Of a stretch of 64,000 nt of DNA, positions 1 through 12,673 are shown piece after piece. The stretch is from Notospermus geniculatus (Eukaryota; Nemertea; Pilidiophora; Heteronemertea; Lineidae), in contig NMRB01000062.1 of the NCBI GenBank assembly GCA_002633025.1, positions 414,933 to 478,932 of the forward strand, in the 5' to 3' direction. The translations under genes and the position numbers were made by a program. Position 1 is the first letter of the stretch. Every line of letters begins with the position of its first letter. Below the pieces are notes generated by a model that made no database searches, was not told where the DNA came from, and worked only from the letters and a program-made list of their open reading frames with translations.

Positions 1-1249
1 AAATAATGCATTTGAGTTCCAATACCGTGCTCCTTTAAATGGAATTTATCCAGATATCTATGAAGCTTGTGGGCTTTGGTCCCTCTGATGATAGAAAATA
101 ACATAAAAGGTAACACAAAAGATAATTTGTTGTCCTTGTCATCAGAGACCAGACTGGATATCATTGAGGTTCCACAGGAGCCCCTGTCTGTCCAAGTAAG
201 ACCAAGTAAAACACAACCAGGAATCTACCTGCAGGGTATCCAAGGAAGTCCCTACAAAAGAGGGGACCATCCCTATCAACCCAAGGAAGAGAGTCATTCT
301 CACTGACCAAAACATTGCTCGGAATCCCCTTCAGGCTCCCATGGAGCCATATTCATGAAACCTTTGCAACTTTGCATGCATGTACATGTATTGTATTATG
401 CAGTCACTGTCCAACACAAAAGTCCAACACAACGTAACATAATGTTTACAAACATTGAATGTAAACAATGAAGTCGTGATATATTATCTTTTTATAACAG
501 CTGGTTAGGCCTAATTTGGGAGAAAATCTATTCCTGATTCAGAGAGTGTTTCCAAATAAAAAGATGAATCCTCCTGGATTCCTCTTCCATTCTTCTGACT
601 GTTCCACCTGTGGTCCCATATTCTGTTGATTTCTACTCAGTCCTTAGTAACAACAAAATCGAATGCTTTTTTTCTATGACAAAAGACAAACAATTCTGTT
701 GAAACAAAGGCTGGGGGGTTCGCCTTCTTTGGTTGAGTGGCACCAGAGTCGGTCATGATCCAAGTCGACAGGTGGTTTTCAGTACGCTTCACAACAGCTA
801 CCACATTCAGTCTTCACCGCCGCACTTTGACAGAGAGGCTTCTCCTGAAAATACACGTACAAATAAAATAAGTTACTTTGTTGGTTTCATTATCATTTCA
901 ATGTTTGCCAAGGTTGAGCTCTTTCTGTAAGTACCAGTAATAAATACAGAACCAACTGTGCACTGGATGTTCACTTTGGAAATAGTAGATAACAACTTTC
1001 AAACTTCCAATTCCCACAAAGGGGTCTAAATGATTTGATGGCAAATTTGGAATCTGTAGATGAACCATGTTGTTGACATTGCTTTCTCATCCTAGAGCTC
1101 AACCCAGGCAAAGGTGATAGGTCATCAGCGAAGAGCTTTGAAAAGTCATCTTGGAGGGTGTGTCACTAAGAAATTGAAAGCCTTGATCCTGCTATCAGAG
1201 TTTGTGTTGAATTCAATTGTCACCCCGAAGCATGGAACAAAGACTTGGG

Positions 1250-1320
1250 TTTTTTGAGTGGAGCAGTGGAAACATCACTTCATGTCACCTTGAAGTTGTG
1301 GGTTCAACTCCCAGCAAATT
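1250..1320 (+). repeat. tRNA-like SINE head (degenerate)
   Basis: Contains a box-A-like stretch (tggagcagtgg, about 1259-1269) and, some 40 nt later, a box-B-like stretch (gggttcaactccc, about 1300-1312), the layout of an internal RNA polymerase III promoter. A second partial copy of the box-B part lies near 1357-1375. No clean tRNA cloverleaf can be folded by eye, so a tRNA-derived SINE remnant is more likely than a functional tRNA. Confidence 0.3.
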
Positions 1321-1813
1321 TCCCTCTGCACGAATGAAAGTCTGGTGTTGATGTTATGGATTCAACTCCCACCAAATTTTGTTTTCACAATGTCGCTTGT
1401 TTTGCCAACATCATGAGAGCTAACAATGCTACAGTTGGTGATTCACAGCTCAATAATCTAAGATTTGAATGAGAGCAGCTGTCACATGACAATGATTGGG
1501 TGATTTGGCAGCCCATTAATTGCTTTGAGATTTTTTGACACCCTTCGAACTTTTCAAAGCTCCACCCCAGCGCCACGACGAGGACGTTACCTATCAGGGC
1601 GCCACCTGAAAATTAGAAAAAAAAAACAATAATGAGTAAAGGTTGCAATGCAATTTTATGAAAAATACGGAATGGATTAAAGTTCCATACTCACATTAAA
1701 CTCCTCAAAAATGGCCGACTCAAAAAATACCGATTTTTGTGAAGCGGATTCACAGCGCAGCGAGATCGCACGGTAGAAAACGAAAATTGTGCCGTTCTGT
1801 CGATTCATGAGTG

Positions 1814-1899
1814 GATCTGTCCAGGGGAACGAATCGAACCTGCAACCTCAGACGACGACAGGTGCCAATGGTTGCATTGCACCACTCTGAGAGCTTGCG
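1814..1899 (-). repeat. tRNA-derived SINE or tRNA pseudogene
   Basis: On the minus strand a box B (ggttcgattcg, plus-strand 1830-1840) follows a box-A-like segment (ctcagagtggtgcaatgc, plus-strand about 1874-1891), with roughly the spacing of a tRNA internal promoter. The T-arm stem pairs poorly and the acceptor ends do not pair well, so I call a SINE or tRNA pseudogene rather than an active tRNA. Confidence 0.4.
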
Positions 1900-2929
1900 G
1901 ATAGTACAAGAAGTCTAACAAACACCCACTACAAATTATCCCTCTCAAAAAAATCTTATATTGGTAAGCCTATCATCAAAGGTGCGGTGTAATCTGAATT
2001 TTTGTAAAATGTTTGTGAATTTCACAAGTTTTTTATGTGTTCCCAAATCTGGGGGAACTGGGAGGAGAAATTTTCATGTGATCTATTCAGATTACGATGT
2101 CACTGCTTGCCTATTATCGTACATGTACTTGGTACCGTACAAGGCAGTGGCAGCAACAGTTGTGCAAACCCCTCTCCCGACAAATGATGGATCTTATTCC
2201 TTGCCAACTCCAAGTGAGTAGCGAAGGAACAATGACCCTTGCATCCAGTGAAGCACTTGATTGTGCTGCCCTCTCCCCTGCAAAATCATGTCAACACCCC
2301 ACAAAATAATAGTGCACGACAATAATACAGGATAATGCATGACAAATGACCAACAAATGGGAGAGAGAGTAGGATTAGTTACAGACCTACAGACAAAGTA
2401 ATGCATGTTACAGACAGGGTAAGGATAGGCCTAGGCGCAGCCAATCTGCTTTTTAACATGAGAACCCACAGGCGGGTAAAGTAAAGTAGAGGGTACACAC
2501 TTTTTTTAAGTCTTCTTCTGCAACTCCATAGGTTAAGGTAGGGTGCGTTGGGGTACCTACCTAGACAAAGTGCAATGAAAACAAAACGAAATCTGTTATG
2601 TCACGATCACAGATGACATCACAGTTCTATTCTGCTTTCAACATGGCATTGGGTGTTTATACTTACCTTACCATTGCAAAATATCAGATAAATTACAATA
2701 TTGGGAACTGCTGAATTTTGAACCCACCCACCCACCCAGGCTGAAATAAGACAACTGGTCATTGGAGCAATTGAGGTCTGAATGAGCTGCTCCTTGAACT
2801 CCCCTAAGTTTCTGGAGAAACTGGGGTGATAACAGAGATGATGCAAGGTGTCTGGTGATGCGGTGTGATGTGTTGATGTGGTGGATGCAAGGAATGCGAA
2901 GAAGAGTGTGCTATACTTTCCATAGACCA

Positions 2930-4345
2930 CTTCGCCATTTGGATCGACTTGTACTCAGAAGATCCCAATATCTGACCATTTTTTATTTGGATCGACCTGT
3001 ACCAGAAGATCGCAATCTAGTCCATTTTCCACTTGGATCACCGAACTACAGATGACCCCAATGTGAATTCTTTGGTTCACTCACCTCATCAGTACCTACC
3101 GCTTGCGATGTGGATAACAGTCAATCAGACATGTTTCCAATGGTGATCACGCCAGCGACTACAAATAAAGCATTCAAATTAATACCTGGTAAAAAGTGGT
3201 AATAGTTTTTCGTCATGGTCATTTCTGGCTCTGTATGCATCACCATTACAATTCCATGACAGCTGTACAAGACAAAGTGCCCCATGTGTACTCCTTGAAC
3301 CAATAATCCCACTTTGGCTCTAAGTTTCAGATGGTGCCACAAATGTGCCGCAGACCGAATACAACCAGCTCATTCCGACTCACGAGGAAGGGATTGCCAA
3401 TATGCCATACAAAGGAGGCAGATTCGACCCAAGAATGGAAACCAACCAAGAACTGAGCCTGAAGGTGTGCCTATTGGATATCGGGACTAGTAGCTAGAGA
3501 CCATCGGGGGGCTAACTGTCGCGACCAGTAGATATCAGAGAGCGGAATAGCTTGAGAAGACCTGACTCTACCAGGTAGACTGGAACCTATCAGAAGCTAC
3601 TGTTCCAGCTACCAAACCTACAGAAACCTGGAAACCATGACCTTAGAGAAATCCTACAAGAGAAAATAAGGCAAACCTTCCCAAGAGCCTGGGGAGACCA
3701 CCACAAGGGACCGGGGACACCACCGAAGGAGTGACTGAGAATCCACCAAACTTTGTATGTACATTGGGAATCTCCAGCCAAGTGAATCTAAATGAGGGTG
3801 CCTTCAATCCGAGTCACCTCCATGACACCATCATCAAGCAAAGAGCCAAGTGGAATTAATGGGACTACGAGGACACGACACGGTAACTTTGGTCAACCAG
3901 CTGTCATCTGTTGTGATGGAATCCTTGATGATAACTTCTGTTGGTTTGTCAAATAAGCTCTTTTTCCATTTGGATGACTTAGGCACTGTATGCATGTATG
4001 ATGCCGATACTGGACCACTTTCCATCTGGATCAACGAACTACAGAAGATCCCAAAAGATCTGGTCCAATCTGGATCCTTCCGTTCACTCGCCTATTGGTA
4101 TACCTACCGCTTGTGATGTGGATAGGGCCTGTACCGGGACAAGACATCTGAGGGGATGCCCACGATGGCAGTTGAATGGTACAGAACATCATCTGGATCG
4201 ACCATTTTCCATTTGGATATTGTGCACTGATGACCCTAATCCGGTCCGCTTTGCATTTGGGTCAACTTGTACTTAGAAGACCCCAAATCCGGTCCATTTT
4301 CCATCTGGATCTACCTCTACTAGAAGATCCCAATCTCGACCACTT
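2930..4345. repeat. Degenerate tandem array, unit about 50 bp
   Basis: Diverged units built on 'ttttccatttggatcgac', 'tgtaccagaagatccc' and 'aatctggtcc' recur at 2930-3060, 3955-4080 and 4190-4340, with unrelated or decayed sequence at 3060-3950. Short open frames here follow the repeat and show no protein character. It looks like an old minisatellite broken by insertions. Confidence 0.55.
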
Positions 4346-7300
4346 CCATTTTATCAACGGACTCATTCCATTCTGGGCCATCATTTAGTGCACAATATCA
4401 CTTACTTACTCTTGTCTTGAATCATCAGTCAAGTTGGGATCAGTTTGAATGTGGCATCACCATGACCACAAGACCAACCAAATTGTCTGGAATATGCAAC
4501 TTGAAGAAAGGTTGTGTTGTTATGGTGTGTTGTTTTCATGTGTTGTCTTGGATGTATGTACAACCCGGTGTTCGTGTTCTGCCCATGATCATCAATGTGA
4601 TCAAAGTGTGTGTGTGTTGAGGAGTAATTTTGGTATTTTGACCAAATGTTCCCGCAGTAAAATATCTTCATCTTGCAATGGCTCCAGTGCGACATCCTTC
4701 CGTCCGTCCTTCCTTCTCCGTCTCAGGGAACAACCAATGCCATGTGCGATTCCATGTAGAAGGCGTCTAACCTTCTACATGCAATCAGGGGAAAGAGAGG
4801 CTGAAATAGAAACTACCAGTAGCTAGCCCTAGCAGTGCAGGTGTACAAAAAAAAGACCAAAAAATGTCCTAACCCCCTTGTATTGTAATCGAACTATAGC
4901 CCAGAGGAGTGGTTGGCCAAGCACACACCCATACAAATGGTTCAATATGATGATAATACCAATACAATACCAATACCAAAGCAGGGCTCTCAATGACCCA
5001 AAGTCTCGGGTCAAATACGCACAAAGTGCGTAGTCTGAAGCACAATAAAACCAGCAGGAGTCAGAGTGACGCACGAAGATTCAGCCAATGTTGTGAAATG
5101 ACCATGGCTGACCCCCAACTTCTGAGGGCTGACCCCAGAAAAAAAAACACAGTGAGAGCCCTGCCAAAGGGTAGCCAAAATATAGGCTGAAAGATCCCCC
5201 CTTGGCCAAACCACTGAAAGCCTATTCCAAACATCACCCATAATCCTAAAAAATGTGCAGAAACACATTCTCTTCCACACCCCCTGTATTTCAGAGAACA
5301 TGATAGCGGAGGACATTTTGAGCCAATCTTGGATGCCAAGTAAGAAAACAAAATCAGTAAATTTCCAACACAGTGACTGCAAAAACAAAAAGATGATTTT
5401 TCAGATCTTGCACTCCCATGGTCAAATAGTCCTCCAGTAGAAAACATGCAGGGACTTACCATTTCCAAGTCTTCAAGACATCCATCAGGTCTGAGTTGTG
5501 ACTCCCGCCACTCCTGTGGACAACTCAGGGAATATGCAATCCACAATGTGTAATCCAAATATGTAATCCAAGTGTGTAGTCCAAGTGTGTAATCCAAAGT
5601 TGGTTGACCCAGCTCACCTCAAATCACTGAAATTGAAGCATAATTTTTAGTCTTCCAGTAAAAAGTATGACTTGTCATTTCAAAAAAGGAGCTACCAACA
5701 GGTGATGAAAGAATTCTGCCATGTCCAAAGACCTCTGTGGCTTTCATTGAAGCATGAAATGAACCATGAAATCATGACTGGGAAAGTGTTTTTGAAGAGG
5801 ACTGATCGACAGCTCGCTCTCCATTCTTCAGGCATCTTTGTCATTGGAACACCCTGTATAAGTCTCAAAGGGTGGCAAGACAACTTCCTTTTTTATTAAC
5901 AACAACTTGAGCATCCTTTTGATCACACATGAATTGGCTTACCTTTGAGGCTTGCTCATCCTGGTGTCAGGTGAATGGTCATTCCTCATGACTTGAAGAC
6001 CACCTTGCCATGGTTTAGATGCAAGTGCATCCGATTCTTCAACAAGTCATGCGTCATGGAGCAAGCGTTGCATCCAGATCAGCGGAATTGACCAGCTGCA
6101 AGTTTTGGCCTGTAAACAGAGAAAGCGAAAATTTGTCATTTTAGAATTCCCAAATGTAAAACAGAGCATGATAATATTCTTGTGTGAGCGAAGACCAGGA
6201 TGAGCCACAAATATCTGATGATGATGACTTCAGTAGCACTGCCAGAACTCAAGCTGCTTGGAGCACAGAGGAAACATGGCATCTCCAATATTCTGTATCT
6301 CTGGTTTCAAATCCGAGTCCAACTACTTTTCATCAGTTGAAGCCAATATCCTGAGAGGCGGGGTGGGGAGGAACTTAAATAATTTGGGGAACAATGACCT
6401 CACTGTAATTTCATAAAATGGAAGTGCACCAAACATGGATATGGGAAGGAAATCCTGATTTCATTCCATCAGTCAATTCACCACTGAATGTAGCTATCAC
6501 TATTATTTCTACTTACTTGTGGTGTCGCAAAGTTCAAGTCCAAAGGCATCTTAATGACTACTGATGCGGATATTCAAATCATCACCACCAGGGGCAGAGG
6601 GGAGATGCTGAAAAAACAAAAAGGCAATTTTAAATGCTGGGCACCTTGCATCCCATTTGATAGGCATTTTGATGTGCTCATTACACCAATCAGTTGGCAT
6701 GAGAATCTATCTCCAACACATATTGCATGACATAACAATAACATAAGCATTTTGAGCCAAGATCTGAAGGTTGTCAGTTGCCAGCGCCACCTGTGATGAA
6801 GTTATGGCACTGATATGAGCACTGATAATAGCTGGCTGTCAAGAGGCTCCCTTTAATACTTCTACGATTTTGAAAGTCTTCCAGACAATATGCAGCGAAT
6901 TTCATTCACATATTATGATGTTGATGGTTGAGGACAGGTCTGAATAATTATGCCTCACAATGGCTGAAGTTTTATAAAAATTCTAAGATGCACTAAAATC
7001 ATTAACAGTAACTAAACATGCTAAAGGGATCTCATTCACTTAGGTGAAATTGATATGTGGGGGGGGGGGGNGGGGGGGAGCCCAACCAGAACTCTTCACT
7101 GCTCATGAGCCAGGAAAAGCAAAAAAAAATTTGGTTCAGAACCAGGTCACAATGAAGTGATGGCTGTCAATTCGCTCACTACACTAGGCCTAAACAAAAG
7201 AAATTCAGGAGGTGATCCTGGGATTCGCTTCATTGTGCAGTTAAAATAAAAAGGCCATTTAGTTATACTGAATGGTTGCAATGCGAAAAGGAAACTGCTG

Positions 7301-10028
7301 GCTCAAAAACCTAAATGTGCCCGCCATATTGTCGATGGTCACATGATACGAGAGGCGCCATGTTTTCTTGATGCGAAGCAATGCGCTCCTCGTTGTTAGG
7401 CCTTCTCCCCCAAAACCCCCCAAACTAAGGATTTTTTTCGGAAAAAAACACTTAAAACAATGAATGTAATCATATGCTACATTATTATCGTAAAATTGAG
7501 ATGATATAAAGTTACTAACCATGAAAATCCAGCCAAAATCCCCTGAGCGGCCAGACGAGCCTCCGGCTACTTCAAACAGCGGCGACGAAAGGGCGAGCCT
7601 TCCCGCCAATCGAACCTTCCAGTATCAGGCTGGTCGCAGACGGCAGAACCGGAGGGGTGTTCAGATAACTTCCTACCAAATCTCGCCAGATAATGTCAGC
7701 GGAGAATCATGAAATACCATGTACCTTTGATAGCCACAAGAACCAAAACGAAGTTGTCTCTTGAGATGAAGAGCAACTTTCGTGCTTTTCAGGTGAAAAA
7801 GGGTATTTTCTTTGCACTGAAAACTGCCTGTCGCCCCTTGTTCAATATAGACACGTCCTATGGGCGTTAACAGTTTAAGGATCTGTCAGTGATCATGATG
7901 TCATACATTGTATATTCAAATATCGGTAGCGAAAAAATGGAGGACAAAAAAATTCGACCACTCAGCACTGCTCAGGCGACCGTGGTAGAAAGGCATTTCT
8001 CGCTGAAAAAAGGCAGTAAAGAACTTGTAACCTGTGGTAAATTGCTTTATTATGCCAAAGTTTAAAGTTGCGTAGGTTTTCTGGACTTTTTGGCCGACTA
8101 AGGAACAAATTCTTGAGAAAAAAACAGTGCTGGTGTTTTCCGCAGGGAGGCAGCAATGAGCGGTGGATGCCAGCGTGTTGACAAACTTGTGTACCGCGTA
8201 CATGGTGTACGTCTCATGGTCTAAACATTGCGCCTGCATGACAGGATGCAAAATATACTTGATCTGTAAGGAATCAGTCATTTAATATATTGACACCGTC
8301 GGCGGGGAAGTAGCCCCAAAATCCAAAATCCTGGGATACGGTACCAGTAGGCATGGTAGGCCTATGATTTTGTGGCGAAGACATCGGCCGAAGGTGGTGA
8401 AAATCCTGATTTCACTCACAGTTTTACCTTTTCATTCTTGAATATTCCTTTCAAATGTAGTCCACAACCAGTCGCGAAAGAATCGCTCGCAAAATAATCC
8501 ATACTTACCCGAATCGGCCAGCAAAAAGTAAAAATTCGGCAAGGAATCTCAAGACACATCCAATGTTGACAACGTCTGCACGGACTGACAACTGATGTTG
8601 CAGACGATATTTCAACCAGGTCCCAGGAATGACGCCAGTCTCCGGGGCACGCATCCGGACAGTCGATGAAGATGATAACAAACCATGGGAACGAGGATGA
8701 CACGCTTGACATGTTTATAAATAGACCTGTCATAGTGCGTTTTCATCCCATGCACAGTCTTGATTTACAGTTTATTTTGCCATCATCCAATGGGCCTACC
8801 ACACCCAATTCCCCGGGACCCAATTCACCTTCGTCGGCTATGGCCATTCCACTTGGTCATCCCCGCACAGACAACTTGTCCCAAACCACCTTTTAAGTCC
8901 TTGAGAAAGACATGAAGATGCTGTAGGCTGGATGGTCTCAGAATATCGGAATACAGTGTATCACCTTGCCAGTTTTTGAATAGCGCGCAGATTTGGAGTG
9001 CGCGTTTTGATTGGTTCCCGTCTTTTGCCGCCACGTTCCCGCGCGGGATGAGCGCCGCGGGAGTGCAGTGGCAAATATGGGAACCAATCTACTTCGCATT
9101 TGCCGCGCTGAGGGGTGTTAGTTTTTGTAGTTACCATCAGGTGGCGACGCCGCATGGTCGCGTTTGGTACTGCGGAACACACAAGGCCAAGAACTGAGAT
9201 TTGTTGACTTTATGCGGGGGCGGTGAGGGAAGTGGGGGAGTCGTCTCATTTGTTACAAGCATCAATTTGGCCTACGGTATCCTTATTTTTTTTTCATTCT
9301 GTAGCTGTCACAGCAGGGCTGTATTAGCTTTTAGGCGGGGGTGGGGGTGGAAAGCCTCTCGGGGGGAGGGGGGTCAGAAGCCTTTTTTGGCCGTTTTTTG
9401 TCCAAAATCCGCATGGAAATCACGTTTTTTTTGTTGCCTAGGGTGCCCCCTGCTAAATACGACCCTGCTGACAGGGAGTTCGAAAGGGGCGAGGCCTATA
9501 ACGTTTGGTAGGCCTATATTCCCGCCTAGATAGGCCTATTGAAGAGTGCGACGAAAAACTAGGCTAACTTGGCGATAGTTGTGTGGAGGAAATAGGATGT
9601 CAGTGATGTTGAGGTCGGAGTGATTTCAGTCGTTTTCCACAAAAGTAGATTGAAGTGTGTTCTCCATTCACAGTCGAAAGTACGGACTCTTCATGAATAG
9701 ACCGAAACCCATATAGGTGAAATCAGTACAGGGGATCTTTTATGCCGATGTCATCAGATCTCGCCTTGGACACTTTGTCTTTGTGACGAACCTGGGACCA
9801 TCTCCCTTGGAGGTACCTCTTCAAAACACTCAATAACAACGTAATCTTTGATATCTATATATGTTTATTACAAAAGCAAACTCGACCGTTCACGGCAATT
9901 TACATTATGTACAAGAAATCTTTCAAGCCCCAGTCTATCGAAAATTTCACAGTCACTATACACGCTATCACAATTCGTATTGAGGAAGTTTTTCCAAAGT
10001 TATACCTCCTCATAATCACACAAACTAT
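4346..10028. other. Non-coding stretch, no gene recognised
   Basis: I see no exon with homology that I recognise on either strand. Items present are a short tandem run of 'gtgtaatccaa' words at about 5535-5597, a poly-G run interrupted by one N at 7060-7079, and a more GC-rich, CpG-containing patch at 7300-7720 that could be promoter-like. At 9007-9017 and 9080-9090 there are inverted CCAAT-containing words (gattggttccc and gggaaccaatc). A G-rich repeat near 9330-9450 resembles sequence near 21,870-21,965. Confidence 0.5.
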
Positions 10029-10135
10029 CATCCTCCCATAACAGGGCTTTGGTCTCGCTCCTCTTCACACACTCGCAGGCAAAGTTTGTGGTGGGTGAAG
10101 AGAAGCGAGGTAAAACCCCTGCTGTGGGAGGATGG
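10029..10135. mobile_element. MITE-like hairpin, family 1
   Basis: The left end (atcctcccataacaggg, then ctcgctcctcttcac) is the imperfect reverse complement of the right end (gtgaagagaagcgagg, then cctgctgtgggaggat). The whole is a hairpin of about 107 bp. Clear relatives lie just after the receptor stop codon at 21,366-21,493 and in its copies near 33,672-33,799 and 34,888-35,016, so this is a dispersed family. Confidence 0.6.
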
Positions 10136-10480
10136 ACACTGCCGAAGCTTTCACACTACACTCTGTCACAATTCGTCACCATTTTCCCTCTAAACAAAAG
10201 GACACCTATTGTCGATGGAGCCCACAGGTGTGATAGGAATCTAGGTCCCACAGGAATCTAAGCCCGGTTTCATTTTTTGAACGAAAGTTTAGGATAAATG
10301 GCTAAAGAAAGCATGACCATTCGAATACAGCCCATAATAGCAGATTTTGTTACCAGGACCTGCATTCCGAGGTCTCCCATTCCTTTCACACATGGCATTT
10401 TAGCTCATCAGCAGCTGGACTGACCAGATCGTGATCCTTGCAATGCATCGTTTTGCAGATTTAATCTGTCAATGCACACG

Positions 10481-10744
10481 CAGGCGCGGATCCAGAGGGG
10501 GGTTTTGGGGAAGGCGTGTCCCCTGCTCTCCACCACCAATTGTTTTTTTTCCTAAATAATCTGTGGCAATAAGCAAAAAAATGCAAAAATAAAGCTTCTG
10601 TTTTGATACTGAGATGCCAGGAAATCGCGTCTACTGCCTTAGATTTCAAAATTTTCTTTCCCAGACCCCCCCCCGTTGGCGCGTGCATCTTCGGGCCCTC
10701 GCCGGCCCTGACCCCCTCTGCCAAAAATATTGGATCCGCGCCTG
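10481..10744. mobile_element. MITE with 14-bp terminal inverted repeats
   Basis: Perfect terminal inverted repeats, caggcgcggatcca at 10,481-10,494 and tggatccgcgcctg at 10,731-10,744, bound a 264-bp element with no coding capacity. This architecture is typical of non-autonomous DNA transposons. I could not define a target-site duplication with confidence. Confidence 0.7.
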
Positions 10745-11472
10745 AGACTGTTTCGAGCCTTTTGCACAAGTTGGCTCTTTCATAAACCTGAGATCCCTCT
10801 ACAGAAGCAACACGAGAGTGTCCAACTATCTAGAGCCAAATGCTTTGCCTATAGAGTTCAAATGTGGCACTGAGGAGCGATGTTTATGTTTGTCATCGAA
10901 AGCTGTCTTCACCGCATTCCACGTGACGTCTGCTGCTCTTTTAATTTTCCTTATTGACGCCTGAAAAAGAAGGTGAAAACGGAGAAATCAAGGGTTTAAT
11001 CATTACGAATCAATTCACCTTTAATAAACTTGTGCGATTTATCCTCTATGTGGCGCTAGTATCGATTAGACAAAAGTGACGTCATGACGACGTCGTCTTC
11101 GGTCGGGTCGGGGCAGCGCCGCCTTCCGTCGAAGGCGATAACTATGTCTCAGCGATAGAACATAGATTCCATATCAGAATTGTGATTGGAATGCATTTGA
11201 ACGGGTCGGGCATTTCCATGAGAAGAGTCAAGAGAGGACAGCTGTCGCTAATTAGGCTATCAGAATAATCAATAGATATGTATCAAGGTATACAGCTGAA
11301 TATACCACATGGCTGACGTACGTTATGTACATGCATTATAACGTACCATCTCTCTTGTTTTTCAAGTAGGTTTTCAAAAACTCCCAGTATAGCCGTAAAC
11401 GACAATCAAGGGCCGTGGTGTAAAATGACACCAAGTATCAAACTCACAACTAAATCTGGTGCGCCAGAGCAG

Positions 11473-11785
11473 GAAAATGTTGAAAGGTGCTTCAAAATGA
11501 TCAACGTATGTTGGAGAATGAAGTTTTTTTTAGCCGAACTGACTCAGCGTTTGATGCGACCCACACACCCCAGACGAACACGCATGCAAATCTAGAACTG
11601 ACTGCCATAACCGAAACGCGCAACAGCGGTTGTTCCATTTGACTCCTACTGTATCAGGCCCTGTGTCACTGCATTTTGAGAGGGGACGCTACCCTATGCG
11701 AGAGATGGATGCGAGGGATCACAGGACTTCCAGACTTTTTCTGTCAATATCAAAACAGGACGGTCATGAGCAGAACCTTTTTTTT
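11473..11785 (+). repeat. Left copy of gap-flanking duplication
   Basis: About 313 bp that reappears at 12,361-12,673 with only a few differences (for example ttccattt versus ttacattt). It ends directly at a run of N, and the second copy starts at the other edge of that run. Two unmerged alleles or read-overlap ends placed either side of a scaffold gap explain this better than a biological repeat. Confidence 0.8.
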
Positions 11786-12360
11786 NNNNNNNNNNNNNNN
11801 NNNNNNNNNNNNNNNNNNNNNNNNNNNNNNNNNNNNNNNNNNNNNNNNNNNNNNNNNNNNNNNNNNNNNNNNNNNNNNNNNNNNNNNNNNNNNNNNNNNN
11901 NNNNNNNNNNNNNNNNNNNNNNNNNNNNNNNNNNNNNNNNNNNNNNNNNNNNNNNNNNNNNNNNNNNNNNNNNNNNNNNNNNNNNNNNNNNNNNNNNNNN
12001 NNNNNNNNNNNNNNNNNNNNNNNNNNNNNNNNNNNNNNNNNNNNNNNNNNNNNNNNNNNNNNNNNNNNNNNNNNNNNNNNNNNNNNNNNNNNNNNNNNNN
12101 NNNNNNNNNNNNNNNNNNNNNNNNNNNNNNNNNNNNNNNNNNNNNNNNNNNNNNNNNNNNNNNNNNNNNNNNNNNNNNNNNNNNNNNNNNNNNNNNNNNN
12201 NNNNNNNNNNNNNNNNNNNNNNNNNNNNNNNNNNNNNNNNNNNNNNNNNNNNNNNNNNNNNNNNNNNNNNNNNNNNNNNNNNNNNNNNNNNNNNNNNNNN
12301 NNNNNNNNNNNNNNNNNNNNNNNNNNNNNNNNNNNNNNNNNNNNNNNNNNNNNNNNNNNN
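11786..12360. other. Assembly gap (575 N)
   Basis: Run of N between two copies of the same 313-bp sequence. The gap may be artificial in size or may not exist. Open frames spanning the N run are meaningless. Confidence 0.99.
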
Positions 12361-12673
12361 GAAAATGTTGAAAGGTGCTTCAAAATGATCAACGTATGTT
12401 GGAGAATGAAGTTTTTTTTAGCCGAACTGACTCAGCGTTTGATGCGACCCACACACCCCAGACGAACACGCATGCAAATCTAGAACTGACTGCCATAACC
12501 GAAACGCGCAACAGCGGTTGTTACATTTGACTCCTACTGTATCAGGCCCTGTGTCACTGCATTTTGAGAGGGGACGCTACCCTATGCGTGAGATGGATGC
12601 GAGGGATCACAGGACTTCCAGACTTTTTCTGTCAATATCAAAACAGGACGGTCATGAGCAGAACCTTTTTTTT
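12361..12673 (+). repeat. Right copy of gap-flanking duplication
   Basis: Near-identical to 11,473-11,785 at an offset of 888 bp, starting exactly at the gap edge. Beyond it, 12,674-14,110 is unique sequence with several modest open frames on both strands, none of which I recognise. Confidence 0.8.

Noticed and set aside
7259-7712. Frames on both strands in a CpG-rich patch
   Set aside because: The minus frame lacks a true ATG at its reported start and the plus frame has no splice or family support. At most a promoter-like patch.
8509-8709. Possible minus-strand exon with a good donor (cgg/gtaagt)
   Set aside because: Two frames are open and neither gives a convincing protein. No partner exon or homology seen.
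11630-12392. Open frames of 230-250 codons
   Set aside because: They run through 575 N and have no real sequence for most of their length.
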